Shown in pieces: positions 48,683 through 61,368 of a stretch of DNA of 64,000 bases. The translations under genes and the position numbers were made by a program. Each line of letters starts with the position of its first letter. The first letter of the stretch is position 1. The notes beneath the pieces are model-generated. The model saw only the letters and a program-made list of their open reading frames with translations, did not search any database and had not been told where the DNA came from. Source of the stretch: Delphinus delphis (lineage: Eukaryota > Chordata > Mammalia > Artiodactyla > Delphinidae); assembly GCF_949987515.2 (NCBI RefSeq), contig NC_082702.1, positions 53,599,600-53,663,599 on the forward strand. The letters run 5' to 3'.

Positions 48683-49330
48683 GAAAAAACGAACCTAAAG
48701 GCATACAAAATCTGGTCTTTAATTTTAAAGAATTTATTTATACTCTCAGTAGGATTTTGATGAAGCGACTTTGTTTTGTGTTCACTCTCTCTGATATGCA
48801 TAATGCCCTCTCTCCTTCTTGGGATATTAGGAAGAAAAGTAATCTTTTGTTTTTTTAAAATGGAACTGTTTAAATGAAGCATGTATAAGCCTACCGCTTT
48901 AACTCAAGGATTCAATAAATCCTAGACGTTGCCTCTAATGTGTAGAGGTCTGAAGAGATCTGTGCTATGAGAGAGTTCACTGATTTCAATTATCTGGATT
49001 TTATTATCACCTTCTATGGGTTGGAGAGACAGGATTTTGTAGAATGCCATCACCTGACGCTATGACAATGGGGTTTTACACCATTAAATCCAGAGAGCAT
49101 AAGAGAAGGGATAAGAAATGAGAGGACTTAAAAGCTATGCCAGTTTCATCGTGGAAAATATGACTTACTAAGCAACTATATGAAATAAAAGCAGGGAATG
49201 TCCACTCACCATCCATGTCATTGTATGTGAACTCCTTTCTGTGTTATACGATATTAAGTATTATCATCATCATCATCACCATATACTGCAATTGTATTTA
49301 GCAGCAGGAGAAAGAGACAGCTGCACAATA
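48683..49330. other. Unassigned intronic sequence
   Basis: Contains a short (ATC)n at 49262-49278; otherwise nothing recognised. Confidence 0.4.
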
Positions 49331-49521
49331 GATAAAGTTCTCAGACTTGAGTGTATGTCAGAATCACCTGGTGGCCGAAGGGGGCTTGTGCAAAATGCAG
49401 GTTGCCGGGCTCCATGGCCAGTGGTGCAGACTGAGTATGATTGGGGAACCCAGGGATATGCGTTTGTCAAACATCTCAGGTGATTCTGATGCAGATGGTA
49501 TGAGGACCACTCAGAGACGCT
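49331..49521 (+). mobile_element. MER5-type hAT MITE
   Basis: ataaagttctcagacttgag, gtcagaatcacctggtggcc and tcaggtgattctgatgcaga are MER5-like. The right end is degenerate (gaggaccactcagagacgctg). Confidence 0.65.
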
Positions 49522-49834
49522 GATACCAAGCCTCTGCTTTGTCACTTGTTAGTCAAGACACTGCATCTTCCCATCACCCTGGGTGTAATATTTATTCTAA
49601 ATTTCAGTTCCTCATCTGTATGAGGGGTGCATATAAATCCACACTTTGCTCACAGGGCCTCTGGAGGATTTAGTAAGAGCATGCCTGGGATGGGGCAGCC
49701 TCTGCTCTTCATGGTGTTGTCTGTGGAGACCAAAGGGGAGACGTCCATCATGCTGGTCATCTTGGTCCTCGCTCTGTGCCTGGGACAGTGCTGGGCTTAA
49801 TGAACACAGCATGTTGGTAATGAACTCACTGCTG

Positions 49835-50050
49835 GAGCCCAACTGCTTGGGTCCAAATCATGACTCTTCAATTTACTGTGTGATCTTGGACAAATTATTT
49901 AACCTCCTGGTGCCTCAGTTTCCTCATCTGTAAAATAGACATAATTATAATATCCACTCCGTGGGTTGTGGGGGGGATATTTTAAAAATTACTGTAAGTA
50001 AAACTTTTAGAACAGTGTCTGGCTAACAGTAAAGTGTCACTTAAGAGTTA
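49835..50050 (+). mobile_element. MIR relic, near full length
   Basis: caactgcttgggtccaaatc, ctgtgtgatcttggacaaat, tgcctcagtttcctcatctg and acagtgtctggctaacagta are in MIR order. Confidence 0.87.
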
Positions 50051-51293
50051 AATAAATAAATAAAACCTTGTTGGTTGAATTCATGCATGCACACACGCTA
50101 AGCTTCTTTCCTTTTCCCTCTTTCAACGTAATGCAGATGTCTTCTTCTAGCTGACAGACTTTTAAAGTGGAGACCACTTTCAAGAGCCTCCACTCCTGGG
50201 GAAGGAAATCTGCAGGTCTTAGATGGGCTTGGCAGCCAGCAGAGGCGTGTTGTTGAGACAGGGAGGCTCCCTGGGGCAGGGGTGTCAGCAGAGCAAGCTG
50301 GATTCAGCTTTAGTAACTAGGAGAGCTGACAGCTAACAAAATGAGGCTCCCTCAGTCGTCTGTGAAGCAGACAAAGCAAGATATTTAGTTAATAGCAGCA
50401 ACCTGGTGCCTATAATTTTCAAGTCCTTGGAGGCATATCACATGGCCCAGGGTGAGCCAAGGGACGGAGGAGGGAAGTAAGGGAAGTCAGGGGGAATCTA
50501 TTTTCCATATCCCTTGTTGTGGTGTTTGACTCACCTAAAGTTAACACACTCACAGAACTTTGCTCAGAAATGTCATTGCTGAAATAAATGCGTTAAATTT
50601 AAACTCTGACCGCCCCAACTCCTCTGTTATGCAATGGGACTAGAAACAGCTCAGACTTAAAAGGCATCTCCAAGTTTTTCTCAGCCAGTGAGGCTTAGGC
50701 CACTTTGTTTTCTCAGATTGTTCAGCCTTGTCCAATTTTTGGATGAAAGTCCTTTGAATACTTCAGTGGCCATGCTATTTTTCCTCCGATCATCAACTCA
50801 CAATATGAAGTCTAAGCTGTGAAAACAAAAAATTCCAAGTTCCTTCCCATCCTTATTTTCTAGCCAACTATGGCTTTAGACTAAGGCTGTCTGTTTTAGG
50901 GAGAAGATCCCATTTGCACATTTTCTCTTGGTTGGCTGGACTTGCCCACAGATTCTTGGGCGATGTTCAGGAGGCTGCTTTGTGTTTTGGCTGGTGTGTG
51001 CTGGAAGTTTTCTTCTGGGCCTATATATAGCCGGAGAAGGGAGATGTTGTTCAGCTCATGCCCAACCTAGAACTCAATCATCTTTTTGCAAGAGATGAAT
51101 ACAAAGACCATAACATTTTGAGCACTGTTTTTTGCTTTGCATTGTAATTTATTTTAATATAAAATATATTTCTGTAGTCTGGTTACAGAAGGAATACCTT
51201 GTAGAAAATTTGGTTATTACTGAAAAAGCATAAAGAAGGAAATAAAACCATAAAAGAACTACTAATAAATAACTAGTTTTATGTTTTTTTCTG
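50051..51293. other. Unassigned intronic sequence
   Basis: Nothing recognised. Confidence 0.4.
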
Positions 51294-51480
51294 ACTATTT
51301 ATCCATCTTTCCACTTAACCATCTGTCCACCTTTCTACCTATCCATCTATCCATCTACCCTTCCATCCATCCATCCATCCTTCCTTCCTTATACCCATCC
51401 ATCCATTCATCAATCCACCCTTCTATTTATGCATCTGTTCACCTTCCCATCTATCCATCCCTTCAGGCTTCCATTCATCC
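51294..51480. repeat. (ATCC/CCAT)n tetranucleotide repeat
   Basis: About 190 bp of degenerate atcc/ccat units with a purer core at about 51362-51390. It generates an Ile-His-Pro-Ser-rich open frame that is not a gene. Confidence 0.95.
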
Positions 51481-51499
51481 CAGGAAGAAATAATAGTTC

Positions 51500-51765
51500 T
51501 TTAAGAGTATAGAATAGTGGTTGAGTACAGGCTTTTCAATGACTTGCTTTGTGCATTCATATCCTGCCTGTACTCTGCACTTCCTGTGCAACCCTGGACA
51601 AGTGTTTATGGCTTCTATTCCTCCTTTATAAAATGATATTAATAATAGTGTCTACCACATACAATTGCGTCAGAATTTAATGACAGAATCCATATAAGAT
51701 GGTTGGCCAAGTGCCTGGCGTAATGGAAGTTCTCAAAAAATATTAGCTATCCTTGTCATTATTAT
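51500..51765 (+). mobile_element. MIR relic
   Basis: gtatagaatagtggttgagt, gtgcaaccctggacaagtgt, cctcctttataaaatgatat and agtgcctggcgtaatggaag are in MIR order. Confidence 0.78.
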
Positions 51766-51889
51766 TACTCTTCCTTATTTGAGTTGCCAAGATTTGATAA
51801 GAGAACATATACTTAATACAGTGCCTAGCTATTATAATATTATAAATGCAGTAATAAATATACACATGTATATTTTGTTTATGTTACTG

Positions 51890-52420
51890 ACATCCATCTG
51901 TTTCATAAACTCATTTTAAGTGCTATTTTAATGGCTGAAAATATTCTATGGTACAAGTATTTGTAACCAAACTATGCAAGTTATTCATTTAGACTTTATT
52001 TATATCAAGTTTCTGTTGTTATTAATAATGCTGTGATGAACATCCCTATTCATAGTTATTTCCTTACATTAAATTCCTAGAAGTAGAATTGCTGGTTATA
52101 TGTTGTACATATTTGAAAGCCTACCGTGGTGCCCAGCAAAAAGTCTATACCACTTTGCATTTCCATATGGATGTGATCTCCATATGGCCTGAATTTTCTA
52201 CACTCTTGCCAGCCTTATGTGTCTCTGCAAACATTTGCCAGTCCAGTAGAAAAAACGTAGGATCTCATTGCTATTTTATTACTCGTTTTTATTTAATTAC
52301 CAGCAAAGTTGAACTTTGCCGTATGTTTTCTGACCATGTTTATTTCTATTTCTTAAAACTGTCAGCTTATAATACTTGTGCATTTTTCTACTGGGGTGTT
52401 TGTTCTTTTCTTAATGATTC
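51890..52420 (-). mobile_element. Old LINE-1-like ORF2 fragment, reverse orientation
   Basis: Antisense L1 wording: ataatgctgtgatgaacatc, ctagaagtagaattgctggt and accactttgcatttccatat. The plus-strand 132-codon frame at 52089-52487 is a shadow of it. Confidence 0.68.
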
Positions 52421-52989
52421 TGCCAGAGTTGAAATTTTTGACTTTCTAATGGGAAGGTTTTGGAATTTACTCTTTTCCAATTTATGAAAATTGGCCATAG
52501 CCTATCTTCAGTATTCTGAACTTTGTCCCTGTGTTTGTTATTATTTCCTGAACTTTACTGTGTCCCTTCAGCCAATACCATATTCAGCCAAGTGCCATTG
52601 GACTTGAATTCATTTTTAAGTGCCCGGAAGCTTCTTACCTCCCTACCTTTTAGTGGGTGTCCTTTCATCTCTGTGATGCTTTCCTGGTTGTTCTAAGTTT
52701 CAAGTTCATTCTGTTCATTGAAGAAAATAGTAGATAACAATAATAGGTAACTACTCCTCTTACCATGCCTTTTATGTGTCTCTTTTTGGTCATGTGCTCC
52801 TCTTTCTTTGTACCTCTTTTTAAACCTGTGCTTGTTAGGTCTCTGAACAATGACGTCTGTATAGGTTTCTCACCCCAGCAGTCTCCCTTTAAATATGGTA
52901 AAGAACCTACCAAAAGACTTACCTCTAATATGTGGAGAAATCACCTTAGACTGTGTGCCCAAAGATTCATTTTCTCTAATGGTCTAATG
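52421..52989. other. Unassigned intronic sequence
   Basis: Nothing recognised. Confidence 0.4.
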
Positions 52990-53291
52990 CAGAAATTGGC
53001 GAACTTTTCTCTAAAAGGGCCAGGTTGTATTGGGTTGGCCAAAAAGTCCATTTGGGTTTTCCTGTAAGATCTTATGGAAAAGCCAAAACGAACTTTTTGG
53101 TCAACCCAGTACATATATTGGCTTTTTGGTCCATGCCATCCATGTTACAGCTACTCAGCTCTGCCCTTGTAGCACAATAGCAGCCATTGACAATCAGTAA
53201 TGAACATGTCTGGCTGAGTTCCAATGAAGTTTTACTTAGAAAAACAGGCAGAGGTCCAATTTGGTCCATGGGCATGGTTTGCCAGCTCCTG
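52990..53291 (-). mobile_element. MER1-type hAT MITE, reverse orientation, split by a mariner MITE
   Basis: The left part is cagaaattggcgaacttttc followed by taaaagggccagg. The right part is gctactcagctctgcccttg, gttccaatgaagttttactt and tggtttgccagctcctg. The 80-bp mariner insert interrupts it at a TA. Confidence 0.85.
53030..53109. mobile_element. Mariner-type palindromic MITE with TA duplication (copy 1)
   Basis: The ends ttgggttggccaaaaagtcc and gaactttttggtcaacccag are long inverted repeats. It is flanked by TA at 53028-53029 and 53110-53111, the Tc1/mariner target. About 80 bp, near-palindromic. Confidence 0.92.
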
Positions 53292-56200
53292 ATCTAAGTA
53301 AGAGAAAAGAATTGTTAAGGGAATGTCATGGGAGGAGAATACATTTTAGCTCATTGCCATTAACAGGAAAGAACCTTCAACACTACCGTGGCTGTGGGCT
53401 TGATTAGGTGGAGAATTTCCTGAAGGATTGCCTTTCTTTCCCCCGCCCCAGACAGTCCAGCTTGGGGAGAAGGCCCTGGGCAGAAAACACCGGGGAAGGT
53501 GAAGAAAAGAACGTGAGAAAAACGTTCCGAGGGCCTTATTCCAGCGACAGACAGCATCTTCAAGTTAAGGATGACTTAAAACCATGGTGAATCCCCGCTC
53601 TGGGGGACAAAACATGGGGAGGGGTGTGGGTCCTGGCCCTGAATTGCATTTCTGAACTTCAGCAGTTTCCCTTTAACACATCATTATTCCAGGAAAGTAT
53701 AGCTTGAGCTGAAAAGGCTGTAAGTCGGGTGTTTTGCTTGCTGATCTTGGTGGGGTTTGTTTGTGTTTGCTTCTGTCTCTTTGGTTAGCCACCTATGGCA
53801 TTATTTTTCTGAGACCCAAATTCCAAAAATCACCTAACGACCTTTTGGGAAATGACCTGTGTGCTGTGCAGGGCCTGCCTGCCTATAGTCTCCATGGCCT
53901 TGTCGTAGAAAGCTAACTCAGACTGGTGCCTCCATTGCCTCATTACAAGCTGCCCTCTTCATAGAAAGCTTTGTGAAATCTAGAAGAGCAAAGGCAAAAG
54001 ATTTTGATCTGTGAGGCAGGGGCTACAGGGAAGAAACTGGGCAGGGGGCCATGGGACCCACGTGACACCCATCAAATCCCTTCTCTGAATATTTCAGTTT
54101 CCTCCCTGTCAAATGAGGGGATTGGGCTAGAAACGGAATGGCTACTAATCGGTAAGCCCATGGCTCTGTCCTCATTGCCTCCGATAGGCATTGCTGCTCC
54201 ATCACTGTGTTCTTCCTGGTTACTTGGGGAGGAGGCCTTCTCCATTCAGGCTTGCTCTAGCAGACCATTCCTGCCCAGCCTGGGATGGTCTCTGAGTCCC
54301 TGCCCATCACTGAAGTTCTGTGATTCTTACCACATGTGGATCTCAAACACGTTCCTCTTCTAAATGGGGATTATTCATTGCTTTGGACAGCAGTAGTGCT
54401 AAAACATTGTCCGTTTAACTACCCCAAAGTGTAGATAAGGCTCTTGAAATCTAAACTTTGCCAAATGAATAGACCATTGCAATTTGCCTCTGTCTTCCAG
54501 GTGCGATAGTTTTCCATTTTCTGCCTTGTGATCTGCTACAAAGTGTTTGTCTCAAGAAAGCTGGGGAGGTGGGGGCCAGCCTTCCATTCACCCAAGTCTG
54601 TTTATGTTTCATTGCCAGGGTTGTTGTAAGATCCTGTGCCTTTAATAGATTTCCTGAGCTAATAGTTTGCCTTATTTACCTCCCTGGGCTATAATCGTTA
54701 TCGTGGTTGACCATTTTGATAAGCTACTTCTGTGAAACCTTCTCATATGAACGAGAGTCAGTTTTTAAGTGGTTATTCTTCTTAAACTTATTTTCAATCA
54801 CCAAAAATAATTCCCACAGAAAATCTTATTTTCTTTTCAAAAAATTCCCTCAAGCATTTAAACGTCATCATTTTCCCAATCCTGAATAATTCTGAATGAG
54901 GGTGACTCACTTTCAGTGGAGTGGAGTGGAGGGAAAAATGCAAGAGGGAAACTAGTTGAAGTTGGGACAGATGGGCACCCATTCTGTCTATCATGTACAG
55001 ACACTAAAGATGTAACTTTGGAATCTCATTAACAGCCAAGACAAAGAGGAAATTTTTTCCAGCTCTTTGGTTCACAGTATCCACAGAATAAAACAATTGC
55101 TCAAATGATGCTTCTATACCTTAATCTTTGGTATTAAGACCTCACCTACACTTCTGCTGTGTGTTCTGACATAGGAGGTATACAGAGTTGCTTCTGTCTT
55201 TGCTATATTTAAATATTGCTTTAGACAAAAAATAATCCCGTGCGTCTTTTTAAAAACTGTTCAATCTTAAAGTCCTTTTCCAGATTAATATACACAAATC
55301 TGAAGGGCCTGACTGATTTAAGGCTTTCTAGTGAGGAGACTATTCACAGAGAGGCACATTCAAGAGAGTGAAGACTTTTCTTGGGGAAGTGGTATGGGCC
55401 ACAGACCTCCATAGGAAATTTATTTAAAATATAAATGCATTTGGGATACTGCCTCCTAGTACTTTGTTTTTTGTGTATTTGACCCTCCACAGATTCAATG
55501 ATATATCTAATCAAACTGGCTCCAAAATACAAACCATTACCCTTTCAGTACATTTCCAATAAGTCTCCCAATCTTCCTGATTCTGGAGATACCACTGGAT
55601 GCTGGTTTCAGGCACAGGAGATCCTTTTTCAGAATCTGGATGTAGATGGACAGAGAGAGATCACAGTTAGCATAGGTAATTAATGACCTGAGAGCCTGGT
55701 CCCAAAGAGATGCTCAGGGTAGAAGACCTGACCAAGAGCCGTCCAGAGCTGTGATTGTCTGGGATGGGCCTTTGCACAGGATGGGAAGACCCAGCCCCTT
55801 CAGTGAGGAGTATGAGTTTGGTCCCATCACCACTTCCAGCCTCAGTTTCCTTGGAAGGCCCAGGACTTAATGACCATTTTAAACCCCTTTCTTTATTGTT
55901 CCTTTGCTAGAGTTGGAAATAAATAACTGAGGAGGGCTCTCTGAGGTCAGCTTCTCTAGTACCTTGTTGGAATCTGAGGTCTCAGCTGTGGGGTCATCAG
56001 TGGATGAAACTGTTCTTTGCAAAGAGTAAAATAAATGGCATTCTTAACATGGAGTTTTCAAGGTACGCTTGTATTGATTACCCTACTGAGTCTTCATGGA
56101 AACTACAAAACTGGCTGATTCAAGGTTCTTATCTCTGTTTGGAGGGTAGGCACCTGAAGCCCAGAAAGTTTAAGTGACTATGACGTTAAGTCATAGAGGA

Positions 56201-57085
56201 GGGCTTTTTATAGCTTGTTCTTATTGTTATTATTCAATTTTTGTATCTCAGGACTCAGTTCCTACTGCCCCCCAGAGTATAGCATCGAGCATGGCTCTCA
56301 CTAGACCCCACGCCTGTCAGAGGCTCTGGGTGAAATGAGTTCCATGCTGGAACTCATTTGGAATATCTGTATTCTGTGCCTCTCTCTTGGAGGTTCTCAA
56401 TTTTCTGGTTGTCAAAGAGGTCCCCCGAGAAAGAAGCAGGTGTTTTGGAACCCAGCATATCCCATCTTTTTTTTTTTTTTTTTAAATCTCACACTGCCTT
56501 TAGAAGGTAGAGGAATAAAGAACGCACTTTGGAAAATCCCGTTCTAGAGCTGCGGCACCTCTACAAGGCTAAGACTCCAGGACTGTTCTGTATTCATCTT
56601 AGCTTCCCTCGCATTTAGTATCGTAGGAACTCAACGCATTGTTGACAATACTAAAGTCCATTGGTCATATGCCTTGGGTTGTCTAGAAGATTCCATATGT
56701 CAAGTAGACGGCTCCATCGTCTCTCTACCTGCTCATGCACTTAACAGACACTTGTTATGATTTGGGAATCAGAAAATACCATCCTAGTAGAACCAGGAGA
56801 GATCAGTGTTACATAGGATTGTGTGTTGAGGTTGTGAATACCACTGACCGTGGTTGAACAGATAATGGGTTACACTTATTCTTATGGTCCTGACCCGAAG
56901 AACAGGCCACACTTTAGGTTCCCATATGATCAAGTAAAATAGCATGCCACTCAAGAATGAGTGATTTAGAAATACCATGGGCTAGCAAGGATGTATGTAT
57001 GTACACATGTATGAACGCTTCCTAAAGTTTATCACATGCTTATCGTACAGATGAGGAAAGTAAGGCTCTGAGAGCACTACTGTTG
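53292..57085. other. Unassigned intronic sequence
   Basis: Almost 3.8 kb with no element I can name. It includes a T run at 56466-56483. A small inverted MIR scrap (cgtacagatgaggaaagtaa) lies at about 57040-57080. Confidence 0.4.
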
Positions 57086-57089
57086 CTCA

Positions 57090-57303
57090 GTACAGTTTTG
57101 ACTCCTCGTTCATAAGTATCATCTCAGAGCTCTGTGACCCTGGACAAGTTATTTAACCTTTGTGTGCTTCAGTTTCATCACGTGTGAAATGAGGATGATA
57201 ATATTTCCTGCTAAGGCTGTCATGAAGATTAAATCAGTTAACACCGTATGATACTTAGAACAGTGGCAAGCACAGAAAGCACTCAATAAGAATTAGCTCT
57301 TAT
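57090..57303 (+). mobile_element. MIR relic, near full length
   Basis: gagctctgtgaccctggaca, gtgcttcagtttcatcacgt, gctgtcatgaagattaaatc and aaagcactcaataagaatta are in MIR order. Confidence 0.87.
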
Positions 57304-57305
57304 GA

Positions 57306-57332
57306 TTTATATATATATATATATATATATAC
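57306..57332. repeat. (TA)n microsatellite
   Basis: About 13 TA units directly after the MIR tail. Confidence 0.92.
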
Positions 57333-58513
57333 ACAGCTTATGGGCATGCACACCCATGCACCGTGGTCTCACCCACCTTACTCAGCAAGATTTGTTCTGG
57401 ATGACATTTGACTGTTTCCAAAAATCAACTCCACTTTCCATGAGCAAAGATTTTCCTTCATAAAGCTTATTCAAAGGGGGTATGTTTTCTCCTCTGAACA
57501 CAGTTCTTATAGAAGAGACCAAAAATACTTTTGGCAAATAAATATTTTGGCAAATAAGTCTGGCTAGAGTAAGTGAGTCACTAGGTGTCTACTTTGAAGG
57601 GAAAAACAGTCATTTCAGTGTACAAATTGTTGTCTCATTACTTTATTACACACCAGAAGGGAGTTTGGGGTGGAACGTCTACAAAGTACAATAGAACCAG
57701 TACAAGTTTTCCTGTCATTTAGCATTTAATTAAAAATAACTAGGAAAACAGCTAATTGAAATGCTCAGTGCAACTTTTTTTTTTTTTATGACACAATATG
57801 TTGACTGAGTTTTCCAAATTACTAAAAGCATTCAGGCAGTTCTGGGAATTTGGGTCTAGTAACCCTTCAGCTCTTTTTATTTAGAGTGTTGGCACTTTGC
57901 ACTGGTGTCAAATACAATAATTATTTTCCACAGTTATTGAATTTAATAGAGTAATTGCTAAACACATTTCCACATTTGGCTCTCCAAGACCAAGTGTGTA
58001 AAATTTGTGAGCTGTGAATGGTAACTTTATACTGAATACTCTCCTGATAATTGTCTAAGAGATGTGTCCTCAATGATTGAGAGGGGGAAAAAATGGAAAG
58101 CAGACGACAATGTCATTGTAATTCCAATCGTGGACAACTGCAATCCCTGAGTTCTGTGTAAATTAGTCATTGTAGATTGAAAACAAACAAACAAGCAAAC
58201 CCAAACAAATAAACCTCACAATCACTAGAGCCAATTAGATATTCAGAGGAAAAGTCTCAGTTTTTAATATGTTACAAAATCACACAAATACATATGTATT
58301 GGCATCAGCTGTTTTGACAGATGCGCCTTAAAATAGGAGAGATGCAAAAATAGATACAGACAACTTTAATGTGGCCTAAGCAATGGCAAGAAACATTTAC
58401 AACATGATGAACCTTCACTCCAAAATAAGTGACCTCAAAGTAAACAAAGTTGGAATGTATACTGAATCAAGTAATGGGTTTCTAATAATTGTAATGTACA
58501 AAAGTGATTAATT
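57333..58513. other. Unassigned AT-rich intronic sequence
   Basis: A T run lies at 57776-57787; no element recognised. Confidence 0.4.
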
Positions 58514-58526
58514 TATTATTAATTTT

Positions 58527-58837
58527 TTTTTTTAGAAAAGTGGTTACTTTTTTTATTATTAATTAATTTATTTGTGCTGTGTTGCGTCTTCGTTTCTGTG
58601 CGAGGGCTTTCTCTAGTTGTGGCAAGAGGCGGGCCAGTCTTCATCGCAGTGCGCGGGCCTCTGACTATCGCGGCCCCTCTTGTTGCAGAGCACAGGCTCC
58701 AGACACGCAGGCTCAGTAGTTGTGGCTCACGGGCCTAGTTGCTCTGCCGCATGTGGGATCCTCCCAGACCAGGGCTCGAATCCGTGTCCCCTGCATTAGC
58801 AGGCAGATTCTCTACCACTGTGCCACCAGGGAAGCTC
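58527..58837 (-). mobile_element. CHR-type SINE, reverse orientation, 13-bp target duplication
   Basis: A T-rich tail at the left, then gtgctgtgttgcgtcttcgt, gagcacaggctccagacacg, and the tRNA head ccactgtgccaccagggaag. Exact duplication tattattaatttt at 58514-58526 and 58838-58850. Confidence 0.93.
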
Positions 58838-58896
58838 TATTATTAATTTTGATATGATATTATGATAAATTATGATGAATTTTCTTTGTGGGTAAT

Positions 58897-59055
58897 TGCT
58901 ATGGATTGAATCTTTGTGTCCCTCCAACACTCATATGTGGAAGCCCTAATCCCCAATGTGATTGTATTCAGTTGTGGGGCCTTTGGGAGATAATTAGGTC
59001 ATGAAGGTACCACCCCCATGGTGGGATTAGTGCCCTTTCAAGAAGAGACACAGAG
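58897..59055 (+). mobile_element. MaLR (MST/MLT1) LTR 5' part, truncated
   Basis: tgctatggattgaatctttg, cactcatatgtggaagccct, gtggggcctttgggagataa and gtgggattagtgccctttca. The LTR 3' half is missing. Confidence 0.82.
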
Positions 59056-59460
59056 AAAATGAGGAAGGAGCAGGGAGGCTGGTGTGGGTCTGACCCTGAG
59101 TAAAAGAGAGAAGGAAGGAAGAAAGCCTGGATGGAAGTACAGCAATGCTTTAGGGGAGTCCTTGAGCCCAAATTGCCCATCCAAGGACTCATGGGTCCTC
59201 CAGGAATGACACTGCTTTGTGTCCTTGTTGTGTTCAGTAACTGGCGGGGAGCAGCATGTGGAAGCATGGCCATGGTAAGAAATGTGGCAATGGATTTCAG
59301 CGCATAACAGCTGGAGTTTTGATCATAATATTCCCTTCTGTTAAGGCTCTGAGAAGTACATCTTCATGGCCACCACAGAGGTGTATACAAAATATTAGTT
59401 CAATGAATGAAGAAGGAAGAAAGGAAGGAAGGAATTTTTCCCTCATGTTATGTTTACTTT
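59056..59460. other. Unassigned intronic sequence
   Basis: Contains short purine-rich gaaggaag runs; nothing else recognised. Confidence 0.4.
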
Positions 59461-59464
59461 TGGC

Positions 59465-59660
59465 TTTGTTAGCTACCTTTTTATTGAGTATCTACTATGT
59501 GCAAAGCCATTCACCTTCAATGCCTCATTTGGTTCTTGTAGCAACCCTAGGCACCATTATTATTCATCCCCATTTTGTAGATGAGGAACATGAGACTCCA
59601 AATAGGTTAAGTAATTTGCCCATATCAGAAGCTACTACACGGCAGAGCACTGTTTCATAA
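59465..59660 (-). mobile_element. MIR relic, reverse orientation
   Basis: tattgagtatctactatgtg, ccattttgtagatgaggaac and aggttaagtaatttgcccat are in inverted MIR order. Confidence 0.85.
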
Positions 59661-59847
59661 AGTTTACTCTTAAAGTCTAGACCCTTAGCTATTTATGCTG
59701 TACATTATTAATGTATAGGGGATACAGGTGCAGAGAGATGCACTGCCCTGCAGAGGAAGTTCCCCAAAATTGCAAGCAAGAGGAGCATAGGAATGAATCC
59801 TAGGCTTAGGCCAGGGTAACCAAGATGTTCATTCATGAATTTGCATT

Positions 59848-59925
59848 GATTGTTCTTTTATTCATTCACTCATCGTTGGCCATTCATTCACTGGTTCATT
59901 CGTTCAGCAAATGTTTATCAAATGG
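59848..59925. repeat. Imperfect (CATT)n repeat
   Basis: cattcattcact-type units around 59865-59910, ending in a tail like that of L2/MIR (cagcaaatgtttatc). Confidence 0.65.
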
Positions 59926-59985
59926 CTTTGCAAGGCAGTCCATGGACTAAGTTTCAATCTTTATGTCTTTGAGGCACTCACTGTC

Positions 59986-60300
59986 TGCACTGTCCATTTC
60001 AGTAAGCTACATAGGACTATTAAGCACTTGAAATGTTGCTGGCCTAAACTGAGACGTGGTGTGAGTATAGAATACACACTGGGTTCCAAAGAGTTAGCAT
60101 GGAAAAGATTGTGTAAAAAATCTCATGAACAGCTTTTGTATTGAGTACATATATTCATATGATCATTTGGGGTTATATAAAGTTAAATAACGTATGTTAT
60201 TAAAATTAATCGCACTTGTTTCTTTTTACTTTTTAAACATAGCTATTAGACAATGAAAAATGCACATTTGGCCATATTATAATTCTCTTGGACACTGCTG
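59986..60300 (-). mobile_element. Old DNA transposon relic (copy 3 of 3), reverse orientation
   Basis: It starts gcactgtccatttcagtaag and ends cttggacactgctg, the inverted ends of the family at 2650-2932; the interior ttaagcacttgaaatgttgc also matches in reverse. Confidence 0.6.
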
Positions 60301-61329
60301 GTCTATTGAACTATAAAGATGAGTACTTTAATAGTACAGAGGGCTCTGGGAGCGCAGAGCAAGAAGCAAATGACTGTAGGGGATGTCTGCAGAGATGGGA
60401 CATTGGAACTGGTCCTGGACAAAGCGGTTGGATTTTGACTGATGGATAACTGGGGAATGGCATTCCAGGTGGGTGGCACAGCACAGACAGAAGTGTGGGG
60501 AGTTGAAGAGGAACACTGCATCCAGTGAGCTGCGGCTGGGATTCTGGACAAGACTGTTATCTCAAGTTGGGTTCGCTGGGAAGCAGACTCTGAGCTGGAG
60601 GTTAGCATGTTTATTAAAGTGCTTGTTCATTAGAGAGTACCCTGGGCTTCAACCAGTATTTGGATTGGGCTGCCTGGGGAAGGTATGAAACCTTGGGTGA
60701 AGTGAATCTCTGCAACTGAGGAAATTCCTGATGGGACCAATATATAAAGACTGTCCACAGAGAGCACACCCATCAACTGGGTAACAAGACCTCCCTCGCA
60801 GGGTGAGCTGGGTGGCCCGTCACTGTGTGCCCTTCAGTTGTCTACAGAAATAGAGGACAGAGTGCTAATGCAATGACCCCTTCCTTCCTCCATGCTCAGT
60901 GCCAGGGTCTCACATTAGCTGAGTGAGTGGGAGAAGAATCAAGTCTCTGTGATGTCAGGTGGATACTTGGCAGTTTGTATAAATTACGGCCAAGGCAGTG
61001 GTGAATTTGTATGTGTAATGCATTTACCCACAGCCCCTAGAGTACACTAGAAGACAATTTCTTGGTGTTTAAAAGATTATCCTTTTAATAATTCATTGAT
61101 CTTAACAACACAATACATCAACGGTTTACACCAAAGCCATGTTTTATCTGCAGTGCACTTCTAAATTGAAAGGTACCATAAAATAGCACTTAACTTTCAG
61201 AATCCTTATGTTATCTAAGCTTAGTTTCATATTTGTTTGATGATAACAAATGTCCTGTCTTTTTTATTATCTAGTACAAGCTCTAATTTAGAGGCTCAGG
61301 AATAAATGAGGCGATGCCTGCAGATGGGT

Positions 61330-61330
<1 letters not shown>
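60301..61330. other. Intronic sequence, mostly unassigned
   Basis: 60330-60500 reads like an old dispersed repeat (ggcattccaggtgggtggca), not named. 60540-60870 may be LTR-like. Neither can be confirmed. Confidence 0.35.

Positions 61331-61331
<1 letters not shown>

Positions 61332-61366
<35 letters not shown>
61332..61366. repeat. (GT)n microsatellite
   Basis: About 17 GT units. Confidence 0.95.

Positions 61367-61368
<2 letters not shown>

Noticed and set aside
48355..48882. A 175-codon minus-strand open frame, Lys/Glu/Gly/Arg-rich
   Set aside because: It is produced by the polypyrimidine tract and continues into ordinary intron; no domain or start context.
51020..51030. tatatata box-like sequence
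   Set aside because: Isolated, no CpG-rich promoter context or transcript evidence.
51362..51400. Regularly spaced short repeats, checked as a CRISPR-like array
   Set aside because: Simple tetranucleotide repeat in a mammalian genome, no spacers.
51281..51493. A plus-strand frame rich in Ile, His, Pro and Ser
   Set aside because: Translation of the atcc/ccat tetranucleotide repeat.
52089..52487. A 132-codon plus-strand frame with hydrophobic stretches
   Set aside because: It lies antisense over an old L1 ORF2 fragment.
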